Source: an uncultured Ruminococcus sp.
Lineage (GTDB): Bacteria; Bacillota; Clostridia; Oscillospirales; Acutalibacteraceae
NCBI GenBank assembly: GCA_905234015.1
Contig: CAJOFK010000007.1
Coordinates: forward strand, 1 to 38,457
Length of the DNA stretch: 38,457 nt
Direction: 5' to 3'
Shown: positions 15,975 to 24,633 of the stretch, in pieces
Layout of the letters: every line of letters starts with the position of its first letter
Position numbering within the stretch: the stretch's first letter is position 1
Notes under the pieces: generated by a model
Database searches by the model: none
Seen by the model: the letters and a program-made list of their open reading frames with translations, nothing else
Told to the model about the DNA's origin: nothing
Position numbers and translations under genes: made by a program

Positions 15975-18383
15975 ATGTATGAATTCAGAAACTTTACCCA
16001 AAAAGCAAATAAGGCTTTAAACCTCGCTATCGAATCAGCGGGAAAAATGGGACACAGCTATATCGGCACCGAGCATCTCCTTCTCGGTCTTATTAAGGAA
16101 GGCAGCGGCGTTGCCGCTACTACCTTAGCTGAGGCGGGACTCGACGCCGCTCAGCTCGAATCAAGAATAAAAGAAACAACAGGTATCTCTTACCCGATTC
16201 AGCTTACTCCGGACGACTTAACCCCGAGGAGCAAGCGGGTAATGCAGAACGCTATTATTATAGCCTCAAAGCTCAACAGTAAGTACGTCGGCACCGAGCA
16301 CCTGCTTTTCAGCATTATGCAGGAAACCGACAGCTACGCCTATAACTACTTAAACGAGCTCGGCGTAAACCTCAACACGGTTATGAATACCGCCGAGGAC
16401 CATATCGGCGGCGAGGGACAGAACGCCCCGGCTTCAAATTCCGAAACAAAGGGACTCGATAAGTTCGGCCGCGACTTAACCGCAGCGGCTAAAAACGGCG
16501 AGATTGACCCCGTTATCGGAAGAACGCAGGAGATAGAAAGAGTTATTCAGATTCTTTCCCGCCGTACCAAGAACAATCCTGTATTAATCGGTGAGCCCGG
16601 AGTAGGTAAAACAGCCGTTGCCGAGGGCTTGGCGCTTAAAATCGTTGAGGGCAAGGTGCCCGAGATACTGCGCGATAAAAGAATAGTAAGCCTCGATTTA
16701 ACCGGTATGGTTGCCGGCGCAAAGTACCGCGGCGACTTTGAGGAGCGTATAAAGGAAGCTATCGACGAGGTTAAGAAGTCGAAGAACGTTATCCTTTTTA
16801 TCGACGAGCTCCATACTATCGTAGGCGCAGGCTCCGCCGAGGGCAGTACCGACGCTGCAAATATCTTAAAGCCGTCGCTCGCGAGAGGCGATTTTCAGGT
16901 TATCGGCGCGACAACAATCTCCGAGTACAGAAAGTATATTGAGAAGGACGCCGCGCTCGAAAGACGCTTCCAGCCCGTTAACGTAGGCGAGCCGAGCGAG
17001 GACGAAACGATTCAGATTTTAAAGGGTCTCCGCGACCGCTACGAGGCTCATCATAAGGTTAAAATCTCCGACGAGGCTATCAAGGCGGCGGTTGAGCTTT
17101 CCTCAAGATATATCGCGGACCGCTTCCTGCCCGATAAGGCGATTGACCTTATCGACGAGAGCGCCTCGAGAGTAAGGCTCGAAAGCCTCACAACTCCGGA
17201 TTCAATCAAGGAGCTTGAGCAGAAGGTTAACGATTTAGAGGCTGAGAAATCCAGCGCCGTTAACGAGCAGGATTTTGAGCGCGCCGCAAAGCTGCGCGAC
17301 GAGCAGAAGGAAATTCAGACTAAGCTTGACGGGGAAAAGCAGAAGTGGCAGGAGAACCGCAGTTCAGCAACAGGCGAGGTAAGTGCTGAGAATATCGCTG
17401 AGATTGTTTCTCAGTGGACGGGAATTCCCGTAGTTCAGCTCACCGAGGAAGAGAGCGAAAGACTTCTCAAAATGGAGGATGTGCTCCACGCAAGAGTTGT
17501 CGGTCAGGACGAGGCAGTTAAGGCAGTAGCTAAAGCTATCCGCCGCGGCAGAGTAGGACTTAAGGACCCGAAGCGTCCGATAGGCTCGTTCATCTTCTTA
17601 GGACCTACCGGCGTAGGTAAAACCGAGCTGTGCAAGGCTTTAGCTCAGGCGATGTTCGGTGACGAAAATGCTATGATAAGGCTCGATATGTCCGAGTTTA
17701 TGGAGAAGCATACCGTATCTAAGCTTATCGGTTCGCCTCCCGGATATGTAGGCTTTGACGAGGGCAGCCACTTCACCGAGCAGGTAAGAAGAAAGCCCTA
17801 TTCGGTAATCCTTTTTGACGAGATTGAAAAGGCTCACCCCGACGTATTCAACGCCCTGCTCCAGATTCTCGACGACGGACGTCTTACCGATTCTCAGGGC
17901 AGAACGGTAGATTTCAAGAACACGGTTATCATAATGACAAGTAACGTCGGCGCAAGGCTTATCACCGATAAGCAGGCAAGCCTCGGCTTTACCGAGAATA
18001 AGGAAGCCGAAAACGATAACATCAAGGATATCGTTATGGGCGAGCTGAAAAATACCTTCCGCCCCGAGTTCTTAAACCGTATCGACGATATTATCGTGTT
18101 CAATAAGCTCACTCAGGATGAGATTAAGGAAATTGCCGCTAAGATGCTTGAGAACCTTAAAGAGCGCTTAAAGGCTCTCGAGATTGAGGTTGAGTTTACC
18201 GACGAGGCTGTAGCTGAAATCGCGAACGCCGGTTACGATGAGAACTACGGCGCAAGACCGCTGAGAAGAGCTATCACGAGCAAGATTGAGGATGAGCTTT
18301 CCGAGAGAATCCTCGACGGCTCCGTCAGCAAGGATAAAAAGGTCACCTGTGACTTTAAGGACGGAAAATTCGTATTTGAATAA
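15975..18383 (+). CDS. clpC: ATP-dependent protease unfoldase ClpC
   Basis: An 802-residue Hsp100 unfoldase that feeds substrates to ClpP. I chose ATG 15975 behind AGGAGG; an upstream in-frame start has no site. Residues 1-145 hold two Clp_N repeats (FTQKANKALNLAIESAG; LTPRSKRVMQNAIIIA). AAA+ domain 1 has Walker A GEPGVGKT near 206 and Walker B ILFIDELHT near 272. A middle region near 415-450 contains a UVR motif (QDFERAAKLRDEQKE), the site where McsA-type adaptors act in this family. AAA+ domain 2 has GPTGVGKT near 543 and VILFDEIEKAHPDV near 611. The C-terminus (GARPLRRAITSKIEDELSER) is standard. It is the last gene of the CtsR operon. Confidence 0.97.
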   Translation: MYEFRNFTQKANKALNLAIESAGKMGHSYIGTEHLLLGLIKEGSGVAATTLAEAGLDAAQLESRIKETTGISYPIQLTPDDLTPRSKRVMQNAIIIASKLNSKYVGTEHLLFSIMQETDSYAYNYLNELGVNLNTVMNTAEDHIGGEGQNAPASNSETKGLDKFGRDLTAAAKNGEIDPVIGRTQEIERVIQILSRRTKNNPVLIGEPGVGKTAVAEGLALKIVEGKVPEILRDKRIVSLDLTGMVAGAKYRGDFEERIKEAIDEVKKSKNVILFIDELHTIVGAGSAEGSTDAANILKPSLARGDFQVIGATTISEYRKYIEKDAALERRFQPVNVGEPSEDETIQILKGLRDRYEAHHKVKISDEAIKAAVELSSRYIADRFLPDKAIDLIDESASRVRLESLTTPDSIKELEQKVNDLEAEKSSAVNEQDFERAAKLRDEQKEIQTKLDGEKQKWQENRSSATGEVSAENIAEIVSQWTGIPVVQLTEEESERLLKMEDVLHARVVGQDEAVKAVAKAIRRGRVGLKDPKRPIGSFIFLGPTGVGKTELCKALAQAMFGDENAMIRLDMSEFMEKHTVSKLIGSPPGYVGFDEGSHFTEQVRRKPYSVILFDEIEKAHPDVFNALLQILDDGRLTDSQGRTVDFKNTVIIMTSNVGARLITDKQASLGFTENKEAENDNIKDIVMGELKNTFRPEFLNRIDDIIVFNKLTQDEIKEIAAKMLENLKERLKALEIEVEFTDEAVAEIANAGYDENYGARPLRRAITSKIEDELSERILDGSVSKDKKVTCDFKDGKFVFE

Positions 18384-18395
18384 TTCTATAAAGGA

Positions 18396-18430
18396 AATAA
18401 CCGCCTGGCGTAAGTCAGGCGGTTATTTTA
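18396..18430 (+). terminator. Terminator of the ctsR-clpC operon
   Basis: AATAACCGCCTG pairs with CAGGCGGTTATT around an eight-base loop, followed by a short T-rich tail. It begins 13 bases after the clpC stop. Confidence 0.88.
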
Positions 18431-18433
18431 ATA

Positions 18434-18463
18434 TTGATTTTTATACTTAAAATATGTTAAAAT
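18434..18463 (+). promoter_or_regulatory. Promoter of the DMT exporter gene
   Basis: TTGATT (18434-18439), 18 bases, TAAAAT (18458-18463). It is followed by a small CATTTCGTTGTGAAATG hairpin before the start codon at 18491. Confidence 0.65.
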
Positions 18464-18490
18464 CATTTCGTTGTGAAATGAGGAAATGAT

Positions 18491-19408
18491 ATGCTAAAAA
18501 ATATGAAGGGTAATTTAATACTGCTTTTAACCGCCCTGATATGGGGTACGGCGTTTGTAGCTCAGAGCGACGGTATGAATTATGTTGGACCTTATACCTT
18601 TAACGCTACCCGTACCATACTGGCGGCGATTGTGCTGATACCCGTTGCGGCGGGCTTTAAGCTTTTTGAAAAACGCTCGGGAAACAGCAAACCGGTTGAT
18701 ATAAAAACGACTTTAATCGGCGGAGCTTTATGCGGAATTGTGCTTGCGGTCGCAAGCAGTCTTCAGCAAATCGGAATTGTCTCGACTACCGCGGGTAAGG
18801 CTGGTTTTATCACGGCGCTTTACGTTATTATCGTACCGATTATCGGGCTTATTCTCGGAACTAAACAGCCTAAGAAAATCTGGCTGTGCGTATTGCTTGC
18901 GATAGCGGGCTTTTATCTTCTCTGTATAAAGGATGATTTCACTCTCTCCGCGGGCGACGGCTTTGTGCTCGCGTGCGCCGCGTGCTTCGCTCTGCATATT
19001 ACGGTTATCGACCGTTTCCTCTCTAAGGGCGCCGACGCGCTTCTGATGGCGTGCGTGCAGTTCTGGGCGGCAGGGCTGGTGATGATTATTCCGATGTTTG
19101 TTTTTGAAACACCGAGTATTGAGGGGGTTTACAACGCGAGGCTCTCGATTCTATTCACCGGAATTATGTCGAGCGCAATTGCTTATACTCTGCAGATTAT
19201 CGGTCAGCGCTACACCACCCCGACGCTCGCTACCCTGATTATGAGCCTTGAATCTGTATTTGCCGCGCTTGCGGGATGGCTGCTGCTCGGTGAAAATCTT
19301 TCTTTAAAAGAATTATTCGGATGCGCGCTTGTGTTTGCTGCCGTAATCTCAGCGCAGGTGGATTTTAAGAGTTTAAGCAGGAAGCAGGAAGCGGGAAGCA
19401 GGAAGTAG
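18491..19408 (+). CDS. EamA/DMT-family transporter
   Basis: A 305-residue drug/metabolite-type transporter of the inner membrane with about ten hydrophobic segments in two EamA repeats. The first repeat starts at LILLLTALIWGTAFVAQS (residues 9-26) and the second near FVLACAACFALHITVIDR (residues 157-174). The conserved repeat-end signature appears as TPTLATLIMSLESVFAALA near 254-272 followed by GWLLLGENL. The substrate is unknown; amino-acid or metabolite export is usual for the family. The tail SRKQEAGSRK is encoded by GCAGGAAGCGGGAAGCAGGAAG, a word from the intergenic repeats, so a repeat may have replaced the original stop. The gene stands alone with its own promoter and terminator. Confidence 0.9.
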   Translation: MLKNMKGNLILLLTALIWGTAFVAQSDGMNYVGPYTFNATRTILAAIVLIPVAAGFKLFEKRSGNSKPVDIKTTLIGGALCGIVLAVASSLQQIGIVSTTAGKAGFITALYVIIVPIIGLILGTKQPKKIWLCVLLAIAGFYLLCIKDDFTLSAGDGFVLACAACFALHITVIDRFLSKGADALLMACVQFWAAGLVMIIPMFVFETPSIEGVYNARLSILFTGIMSSAIAYTLQIIGQRYTTPTLATLIMSLESVFAALAGWLLLGENLSLKELFGCALVFAAVISAQVDFKSLSRKQEAGSRK

Positions 19409-19424
19409 TTATCACAAAAATTTT

Positions 19425-19456
19425 AAAGGCGCAGTACTTATAGTACCGCGCCTTTT
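19425..19456. terminator. Bidirectional terminator between the DMT gene and 19485
   Basis: AAAGGCGC-GTAC pairs with GTAC-GCGCCTTT with one mismatch. T-runs lie on both flanks, so it can serve both convergent transcripts. Confidence 0.85.
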
Positions 19457-19484
19457 CAGTTCGGGCTATAATTCTTTTCAAGAA

Positions 19485-19778
19485 TTAAATCTTATGAGCT
19501 AAAGCTCGTGAGAGCCACGCGTCGCCGACGTCCATAGCTACGAACAAGCCCTGCTTTTCGCTCGATTTAACGAGCTGGCGTCTCGGGGAAAGTCCGGGGT
19601 CGGTCGCCATAAGCTGAACGGCTACCTTATCGGCAACTTCAATTCCGTTGACCTCGCGCTTGCTTTTTATTACGAGGTGGATAACGTACTCGTCATCCAT
19701 ATTGCCGTAATATAGTTCATCTCCGCAGCGAACGAGCGGCTTTCCCTTATAGGTAGGGAACTGCGCTTTATCTGCCAC
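19485..19778 (-). CDS. Conserved hypothetical protein downstream of ireB
   Basis: A 97-residue soluble protein I cannot assign to a function. It starts with FPTYKGKPLVRCGDELYYGN and has a beta-rich middle (EYVIHLVIKSKREVNGIEVA) and an alpha-helical end (VGDAWLSRALAHKI). The phrase KVAVQLMATDPGLSPRRQLV looks conserved in style, and I believe related small proteins occur in other Clostridia, but this is memory and not a search. It follows the ireB-family gene by 18 bases and shares its promoter, so it is probably linked to the same process. Confidence 0.75.
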   Translation of the reverse strand: MADKAQFPTYKGKPLVRCGDELYYGNMDDEYVIHLVIKSKREVNGIEVADKVAVQLMATDPGLSPRRQLVKSSEKQGLFVAMDVGDAWLSRALAHKI

Positions 19779-19796
19779 AAAGCATCACACCTTTCG

Positions 19797-20045
19797 TTAT
19801 TTTAAATTTAGGTAAGATTTCACCAGTGCTTCCAACAGGTCGTCTCTGTCAATTCGGCTGATAAGATTTCTCGCGTTGTTATAGGTTGTGATATAAGTCG
19901 GGTCCTCGGAGAGAATGTAACCTACTAACTGGTTAATGGGGTTATAGCCCTTTTCCTCTAATGCTCTGTAAACTGTATTGAGAGTAAGCTTAATCTGGTC
20001 ATCCTTATTATCGTCAAGCGAGAAAACCATCGTCTTATCAATCAT
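19797..20045 (-). CDS. IreB-family regulatory phosphoprotein (UPF0297)
   Basis: An 82-residue IreB/YrzL-family protein. The N-terminus contains the conserved Thr-bearing KTMVFSLDD segment, which in Enterococcus IreB is the target of the PASTA kinase IreK. The rest is helical, with [20 protein letters not shown] and [17 protein letters not shown]. Length and ends match the family. In most Firmicutes it is followed by ruvX and a DUF1292 gene; here a 97-residue unknown follows instead. The start has a GGAGGTG site. Likely role: signalling output for cell-envelope stress, inferred from the family. Confidence 0.92.
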   Translation of the reverse strand: MIDKTMVFSLDDNKDDQIKLTLNTVYRALEEKGYNPINQLVGYILSEDPTYITTYNNARNLISRIDRDDLLEALVKSYLNLK

Positions 20046-20081
20046 GGAAACACCTCCGTTTCAAAATTCTAATTCGTAATT

Positions 20082-20110
20082 ATTCTAACACAATACTTTT
20101 ACTTAGTCAA
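20082..20110 (-). promoter_or_regulatory. Sigma-A promoter of the ireB operon
   Basis: On minus, TTGACT (20105-20110), 17 bases, TAGAAT (20082-20087), about 37 bases upstream of the ireB start. Confidence 0.8.
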
Positions 20111-20144
20111 GAACTTTTATATTAAAGTAATTAGTGAAAACAAA

Positions 20145-20168
20145 AGCCGCCGCATATGCGGCGGCTCT
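20145..20168 (-). terminator. Terminator of the BspA-like gene at 20175
   Basis: GCCGCCGCAT/ATGCGGCGGC is a perfect 20-base palindrome. On the minus strand it is followed by TTTTG, about 10 bases after the stop codon. Confidence 0.85.
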
Positions 20169-20174
20169 TCACGT

Positions 20175-22067
20175 TTATACTATTTTAACCTTAACGGTTT
20201 TTGTAATTACGGCTGATTTATAGCTTAATGAAGCTTCGGCCTTGAACTTGAGTTTTAGCTTATATGTGCCCTTTTTATAGGTTCCTTTCTTTAAGGTAAC
20301 CTGACCGCTCGATACTTTTATTGAAGCGATTTTATTTCTGAGCGCCTTGCTTGTGCCGCTTTTTACAACGCTTACCTTTGTCTTGGAGTAATAGTACCCT
20401 CTTACGGAAAACATATTCAGTGTGCGCTTCTTTGATTTAAGCGGCTTAGCTGTGAATTTTACAGAATAAGTATCTACCTTAATCGGGTTATCCTTAACGA
20501 AGTCAACGGTTTTTCCTGTTTCAAGGTCGGTAAAGCGCAAGCCCTCATCCTGAGCGTACTCGTAGGCGGCTGTGTTCTTATAGCCCTTTACGGTAAAGTT
20601 CTTGCCGCCTGTGTAGAAAGCCTCCTTTCCGATCCTCTCAACATTCTCGGGTATTGTAACGCTCTTAAGCTTTTTGCAGTTTTCAAATGTGCTTTCGCCT
20701 ATCTTTACAAGACCTTTTCCGAGAGTAAGCTTACTAACGTTTTCGCAGCCGTAGAACGCGAACATTTTAATTCTGGTAACGCTGTCGGGGATGGTGATTT
20801 CGGTAAGCTTATCGCATTTGCTGAAGGAATCTACGCAGATTGTCTTAACGCCTTCCTTAAGGGTAAGCTTGCTGAGGTTATTGCACTTTTTAAACGCGCT
20901 GTCGTCAATCTTCTTAACGCTTCCGGGGATAACAACGCTCTCGAGCGAGGAGTTTTTCTTAAAGGCGGAATCCATAATATATACGGTGCCGTCCTTTACC
21001 TCGTAATTCTTGGGGACGTCGTTATTTGCCTTTAAGAGATAATTGCCGAGATAGAGAACTCCGTTTTCCCAGTTATCCTTGTTGTTGTATAAAGCGGTGT
21101 TATCGAAGGCGTTGGAGATGATTTTTGTGATATTATTTCCGAGCTTGATCTCGCTTAAGCTTGTGCAGTCTTTAAATGTGCCTGTGTCGATTTCGGTTAC
21201 GCCGTCGGGAATGTTTATGCTCTTAAGGCTTGAGCAGCCAGAAAAGGTCCATAAACCGTAGTCGGTAACGCTTTCGGGGATTGTGATATCCTCAAGGCCT
21301 GTGCAGCCTTCAAAGGTTGACTGGCCGAGGGCTTTAATGCCTTCGGGAAGCTTTATGCTCTTGAGGCTTGTGCAATACGCAAAAGCTCCCGAGCCGCCCT
21401 GACCGGCGCTGCTTAATCTCTCAAGACTGTCGGGAAGCTCAACGTCCGTAAGGCTCTTGCACTTCTCGAAGCACTGAGAGGGGAGGTCTTTGATTTTACA
21501 GAGGATTTTTGCGCTTTTAAGGTTTGTGCAGCCGTAGAACGGAAAAACACCGAGTTCCTTTACACTCTCGGGAACAATAATACTATCAAGCGACTTACAG
21601 CCGGAAAAAGCGCCTTCGCCGATGTACGTTACGGTTTCGGGAATTGTAACATTCTTAAGGCTCTCGCAGTTCTCAAACGCGAAGTCATAAATATACTCAA
21701 GATTATCCGGCAGGTTTACCTCAGTAAGGTTTACGCAATTAATAAAGCAGCCTAAGCCGATATAAGTAACGTCTTCGCTTACGGTTACTGTCTTGATGTC
21801 TTTAACGTACTTTTTCCACGGAAGCAAATCTCCTGCGGGGTAGTCTTCCTCGTCATAGAAGAAAATGCTTTTATCGCCGATTTTATCAAGCTTAAACTCA
21901 CCGGTCGTTCTGTTAAGACTCCATACGTTTTTTCCGTTTTCGCTTATTGTGCTGCTGTCCGATACCGATATGGCAGGCGTTTCGGCTGCGCTTGCGGCAA
22001 CTGCTCCGGTGCCTGCGACCATAACAGCCGATAACATAATTCCTAAAGTTCTCTTGAAAAGTTTCAT
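20175..22067 (-). CDS. BspA-type leucine-rich-repeat surface protein
   Basis: A 630-residue secreted protein. I chose the ATG at 22067 (MKLFKRTLG), seven bases after AGGAGA, rather than the ATG 13 codons upstream. Residues 1-28 form a Sec signal peptide ending ASAAE. Residues ~85-510 hold around fifteen BspA/LRR_5 repeats, each near 23 residues, with units like LPDSLERL and SVTIPENVERIGKEAFY. From about 540 on, a basic beta-rich module (FTAKPLKSKKRTLNMF; VTLKKGTYKKGTYKLKLKF) ends the protein. No LPXTG anchor, S-layer or dockerin motif is seen, so attachment is unclear. BspA-like proteins bind host matrix or polysaccharide; the ligand here is unknown. It stands alone with its own promoter and terminator. 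Confidence 0.9.
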   Translation of the reverse strand: MKLFKRTLGIMLSAVMVAGTGAVAASAAETPAISVSDSSTISENGKNVWSLNRTTGEFKLDKIGDKSIFFYDEEDYPAGDLLPWKKYVKDIKTVTVSEDVTYIGLGCFINCVNLTEVNLPDNLEYIYDFAFENCESLKNVTIPETVTYIGEGAFSGCKSLDSIIVPESVKELGVFPFYGCTNLKSAKILCKIKDLPSQCFEKCKSLTDVELPDSLERLSSAGQGGSGAFAYCTSLKSIKLPEGIKALGQSTFEGCTGLEDITIPESVTDYGLWTFSGCSSLKSINIPDGVTEIDTGTFKDCTSLSEIKLGNNITKIISNAFDNTALYNNKDNWENGVLYLGNYLLKANNDVPKNYEVKDGTVYIMDSAFKKNSSLESVVIPGSVKKIDDSAFKKCNNLSKLTLKEGVKTICVDSFSKCDKLTEITIPDSVTRIKMFAFYGCENVSKLTLGKGLVKIGESTFENCKKLKSVTIPENVERIGKEAFYTGGKNFTVKGYKNTAAYEYAQDEGLRFTDLETGKTVDFVKDNPIKVDTYSVKFTAKPLKSKKRTLNMFSVRGYYYSKTKVSVVKSGTSKALRNKIASIKVSSGQVTLKKGTYKKGTYKLKLKFKAEASLSYKSAVITKTVKVKIV

Positions 22068-22112
22068 TTTGATAATCTCCTTTTTATGGTGGATTTTATC
22101 TTTCATATATGT

Positions 22113-22141
22113 AGTGTAAAAAAGCCGGAAAAAAGTTTCAA
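22113..22141 (-). promoter_or_regulatory. Promoter of the BspA-like gene at 20175
   Basis: On minus, TTGAAA (22136-22141), 17 bases, TACACT (22113-22118), about 45 bases upstream of the chosen start. Confidence 0.6.
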
Positions 22142-22215
22142 ATCTTCCGAAATTTTTTTAAAAAACTTTTCTAAGTGAGATTTTACCACAATTTAATATG
22201 TTTGTAAATATAAAT

Positions 22216-22242
22216 CAGGGCAGTTCATTAACGAACTGCCCC
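22216..22242 (-). terminator. Terminator of pheST
   Basis: GGGCAGTTCATTAACGAACTGCCC forms a stem just after the pheT stop codon. The T-run on the minus strand is weak (TGATTTA). Confidence 0.75.
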
Positions 22243-22248
22243 TTAAAA

Positions 22249-24618
22249 TTATCCTCTTAAATTAACTCCGATAGAGTTAAGGTTTTCTATTACCTTATCC
22301 ATAATGCTCTGAACCTCGCCTGAGGAAAGGGTTCTTTCGTTTGAGGAGAACTCAAAGCGGATTGTGATACTGTGGATAGTTTCCGTGTCATAGGTATCGA
22401 CAATCTTAACGCCCTTCATAATATCCTCGCCGAGTCCGAGCCAGCACTTCTTAAGGTCTGAGAAGAAGGTTCCGCTCTTAAGCTCTACGCTTAAATCGTA
22501 GGTCATAGGCGGGAACTTTGAGGGCTCGCTGTAGACGATGCCCGCGTTGGAAATCTCAGCGAACTTCTCGACATCTATCTCGGCGTATACTACGTTGCCC
22601 TTCTTATCAATCTTCTTGGCGACTGTCGGATGAACTATGCCGATTTTACCGATAACCTCGCCGTCAAGAATAATCTCGTTGAGGTTTACGGGATGCTCAA
22701 AGCTGTGAGAAGGCTCTGCCTTTTTAAAGGTGAGCTCCTTGTGCTTAATATCGTCGGTGATAGTAGCTAAAATATCCCTGAGCTTAAAGTAGAGAGCCTT
22801 TATATCGTCAAGCTTGCTGTAAAGCGTAATTGCAAGCTTCTTCTTCTCTACGCAGAGGTTGTTCTCGTCAACACCCTCAACAACTCTGCCGATTTCAAAA
22901 ATACCGAACTTGGGCGCGTAGCCTACGTTGCTCTTTACCTGACACAGCTGAGTCGGGATAATCGAGCGTCTGATAGTCTCAATGTTGGGGTTTGTGGCGT
23001 TAGCAAGCTTAATATTCTCCTCAACGGGAATACCGAGCGCCTTCTGCTCGTCGTTATAAGCCCATACATAAGAGTGGAGCTCGTGGAGGTTGTATCTCTT
23101 AACGAGGATATCCTTGATTTTTTCCTCGTCGCACTTAACCTCGTCCATTCTTACGGGGTAAAGGGGAGAGCGTGTTGTGTTTACGTCAAAGTTATCGTAG
23201 CCGTAGATTCTCGTGATTTCCTCGATGATATCAGCCTTGATTGTAACGTCCTTTGTAGCTCTCCACGAGGGAACGTCAACCGTGAATACATCCTTATAAT
23301 GTGAAGCCTTGAAGCCTAAGGAGGTAAGGGTTTTTAAAATCTGCTCGTCACTGATTTCGATTCCCGTGTATTTATCAACGAACGCCTTGTCAAAGGTGAG
23401 GGTAACGTCGTCGTACTTGTAAACGTACTCGTCGGTAAGCGAGCTTACCACCTTAACGTCCTTATCGTAATCGGTAAGAAGCTTTAAGAAACGCGCGATA
23501 GCGACGTCAGTCATCTCGGGGTCGAGGGACTTTTCGTAACGCATAGAAGCGTCGGTGCGGTGCGCGAGCCTTACGGTGGATTTGCGGATTGAAGCCGCGT
23601 CAAAGGTTGCCGACTCAAGCGTGAGGGTGGTGGTATCCTCAACGATTTCGGAATCAAGTCCGCCCATAATACCTGCGATAGCTACGGGAGTATCGTCGTT
23701 GCAAATCATAAGCGTGTTTTCGTCAATATTTCTTTCAACCTCGTCGAGAGTTGTGAAGGTGAAGGGCTTATCAAAGCGCTTGATTCTGATTTTGCCGACC
23801 TTGCGCGAATCGAACGCGTGCATAGGCTGACCCATTTCGAGCATAAGGAAGTTGGTTAAGTCCGCGAGGAAGTTAATAGCTCTCATACCGCAGTAGTAAA
23901 GTCTTATTCTCATATTTACGGGGCTTATGCTTCTCTTTATATTTTCAACCTGCATACAGGAGTAACGGTAGCACAGCGGATCCTCGATTTTCATATCAAT
24001 TTTATTAAGGCCGTCGTACTGCTTTAAGTCAACTACGTCAAGCGGCTTAAGCGGTCTGCCGGAGAGCGCCGCGAACTCGCGCGCGATTCCGTAATGTCCC
24101 CAGAGGTCGGGGCGGTTTGTGAGGGATTTATTATCAACCTCAAAAACGATATCGTCAATCTCGTAGATATCCTTAAGCTCGGTACCGTTTTTAACGTCGT
24201 CCTCGATTTCCATAATACCGGAGTTGTCGTCGCTAATACCGATTTCAGCCTCGGAGCAGCACATTCCGTTTGAGTCATAGCCCGCGAGCTTTCTCGGAGC
24301 GATTGTAATCTCGCCGATTTTTGCGCCTAACTTAGCGAAAGCGGTCTTTAAGCCTACCTTTACGTTAGGAGCGCCGCATACTACGTCAACGAGCTCATCC
24401 TCTCCGATATCAACCTTTAAAAGGTGGAGCTTTTTGCTCTCGGGATGGTCGGAGATTGACTTTATTTCGGCAACTACGATACCGCTTAAATCCGAGCCCT
24501 TATAAAAGATTTCGTTTTCAACCTCGGCTGTTGATAAGGAGAATTTATTAATAAGCTCAACCTTATCAAGTCCGCTTAAATCAACAAAATCCGATATCCA
24601 GTTCATAGATAAAAACAT
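22249..24618 (-). CDS. pheT: Phenylalanine-tRNA ligase beta subunit
   Basis: A 789-residue beta chain of the alpha2-beta2 phenylalanyl-tRNA synthetase. Domains in order: the N-terminal tRNA-binding (EMAP-like) domain at about 40-150 (VDIGEDELVDVVCGAPNV); B1/B5 and the B3/4 editing domain at about 200-390 (SLTNRPDLWGHYGIAREFA; RLAHRTDASMRYEKSLDPE); the B5 domain at about 400-475; the class II-like core at about 480-680; and the C-terminal FDX-ACB domain at about 695-788 (PSKFPPMTYDLSVELK). Length is normal. The start ATG 24618 lies eight bases behind GGAGGAG; a later in-frame ATG has no site. It follows pheS by 15 bases and is controlled by the upstream T-box. Confidence 0.96.
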   Translation of the reverse strand: MFLSMNWISDFVDLSGLDKVELINKFSLSTAEVENEIFYKGSDLSGIVVAEIKSISDHPESKKLHLLKVDIGEDELVDVVCGAPNVKVGLKTAFAKLGAKIGEITIAPRKLAGYDSNGMCCSEAEIGISDDNSGIMEIEDDVKNGTELKDIYEIDDIVFEVDNKSLTNRPDLWGHYGIAREFAALSGRPLKPLDVVDLKQYDGLNKIDMKIEDPLCYRYSCMQVENIKRSISPVNMRIRLYYCGMRAINFLADLTNFLMLEMGQPMHAFDSRKVGKIRIKRFDKPFTFTTLDEVERNIDENTLMICNDDTPVAIAGIMGGLDSEIVEDTTTLTLESATFDAASIRKSTVRLAHRTDASMRYEKSLDPEMTDVAIARFLKLLTDYDKDVKVVSSLTDEYVYKYDDVTLTFDKAFVDKYTGIEISDEQILKTLTSLGFKASHYKDVFTVDVPSWRATKDVTIKADIIEEITRIYGYDNFDVNTTRSPLYPVRMDEVKCDEEKIKDILVKRYNLHELHSYVWAYNDEQKALGIPVEENIKLANATNPNIETIRRSIIPTQLCQVKSNVGYAPKFGIFEIGRVVEGVDENNLCVEKKKLAITLYSKLDDIKALYFKLRDILATITDDIKHKELTFKKAEPSHSFEHPVNLNEIILDGEVIGKIGIVHPTVAKKIDKKGNVVYAEIDVEKFAEISNAGIVYSEPSKFPPMTYDLSVELKSGTFFSDLKKCWLGLGEDIMKGVKIVDTYDTETIHSITIRFEFSSNERTLSSGEVQSIMDKVIENLNSIGVNLRG

Positions 24619-24633
24619 ACTGTATTCTCCTCC

